Source of the DNA: an uncultured Pseudomonadota bacterium
GTDB lineage: Bacteria; Pseudomonadota; Gammaproteobacteria; Burkholderiales; Thiobacillaceae
Length of the DNA stretch: 64,000 nt
Direction: 5' to 3'
Assembly (NCBI GenBank): GCA_903835655.1
Contig: CAILNT010000027.1
Location: 1-64,000, forward strand
Shown: piece after piece, positions 63,367 through 64,000 of the stretch
How positions within the stretch are numbered: the first letter of the stretch is position 1
Layout: each line of letters begins with the position of its first letter
Made by a program: the position numbers and the translations under genes
The notes under the pieces: model-generated
Told to the model about the DNA's origin: nothing
Database searches by the model: none
What the model saw: the letters and a program-made list of their open reading frames with translations, nothing else

Positions 63367-64000
63367 ACGAATTCCTCGACTTGCCGGCTCTTTCCGGCGC
63401 CCGCGGCAAGGTGCGACTGCCCGGTTCGAAAAGCATTTCCAACCGTATCCTGCTGCTTTGTGCACTGGCCTCGGGGGAAACGCGGATCAGGGGCCTGCTC
63501 GAATCCGATGACACCCGTGTCATGCTCGACGCTCTCCACCGACTGGGCGTGCAGGGGTTACGCGACGGCGAGGAGTATCGCGTCCAGGGGGCCGGGGGTG
63601 CTTTCCCGGTGAAATACGCCAGCCTGTTCCTGGGCAACGCCGGCACAGCGTTCCGCTCGCTCACCGCCGCCTGCGCCATGAGCCGCGGCGACTACACCCT
63701 GTCCGGGGTTGCGCGCATGCACGAACGCCCCATCGGCGATCTGGTCGATGCCCTGCGCCAGGCGGGGGCCGTGATCGACTACACGGAAAACGAGGGTTTC
63801 CCGCCGCTGCATATCCTTCCCCATGAGGAGGGCGCGAGTGAAATCACGGTCAAAGGCCATGTCTCCAGCCAGTATCTCACCGGCTTGCTGTTGTGCGCCC
63901 CTCTGCTGGGCCGCGAACATACGGTGAGCGTGGACGGCGAGCTGATCTCCAAGCCCTATGTCGATATCACGCTCAAGCTGATGAGCCGCTTCGGCGTCGA
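63363..64000 (+). CDS. aroA: 3-phosphoshikimate 1-carboxyvinyltransferase (EPSP synthase), 3' truncated by window edge
   Basis: [50 protein letters not shown]; overlaps tyrA stop. Confidence 0.95.
   Translation, partial: MNEFLDLPALSGARGKVRLPGSKSISNRILLLCALASGETRIRGLLESDDTRVMLDALHRLGVQGLRDGEEYRVQGAGGAFPVKYASLFLGNAGTAFRSLTAACAMSRGDYTLSGVARMHERPIGDLVDALRQAGAVIDYTENEGFPPLHILPHEEGASEITVKGHVSSQYLTGLLLCAPLLGREHTVSVDGELISKPYVDITLKLMSRFGV

Overview
This is a high-GC, gene-dense bacterial chromosome segment. Gene content and order suggest a betaproteobacterium, possibly Rhodocyclales-like, but that is inference. About 58 protein-coding genes can be supported from the supplied translations. I found no rRNA, tRNA, CRISPR array, transposase or prophage. 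The main blocks are: (i) rnfB / giant fused pyruvate:ferredoxin oxidoreductase / rnfC on the minus strand, divergent from a ferredoxin-NADP reductase; (ii) gcvR-like, tatD, a HI0933-type flavoprotein, recJ, a 2Fe-2S/FNR fusion and slyD; (iii) a receiverless sigma-54-type activator divergent from an adaptor/permease/ATPase/TonB-like operon; (iv) a TRAP binding protein, a Fur-family regulator, a PEP-CTERM gene with a textbook -24/-12 promoter, and thiO; (v) a lower-GC type IV pilus cluster fimT-pilV-pilW-pilX-pilY1-pilE; (vi) birA, coaX, a SPOR protein, a divergent hfq, a cbpA-like gene, a STAS protein, copA, mnmH, smpB, ratA and rnfH; (vii) a translationally coupled three-gene cluster (ThDP enzyme, GT-A-like protein, PaaK/CapK-like ligase), which is the best candidate here for an undescribed pathway; (viii) a seven-gene minus-strand envelope operon (ABC ATPase, permease, LolA-like protein, predicted beta-barrel, LytS/LytTR two-component system, MoxR); (ix) pgm, an exported beta-carbonic anhydrase and a serC-serA-pheA-hisC-tyrA-aroA supraoperon running off the right edge. 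All assignments come from reading motifs in the translations; no database searches were run.
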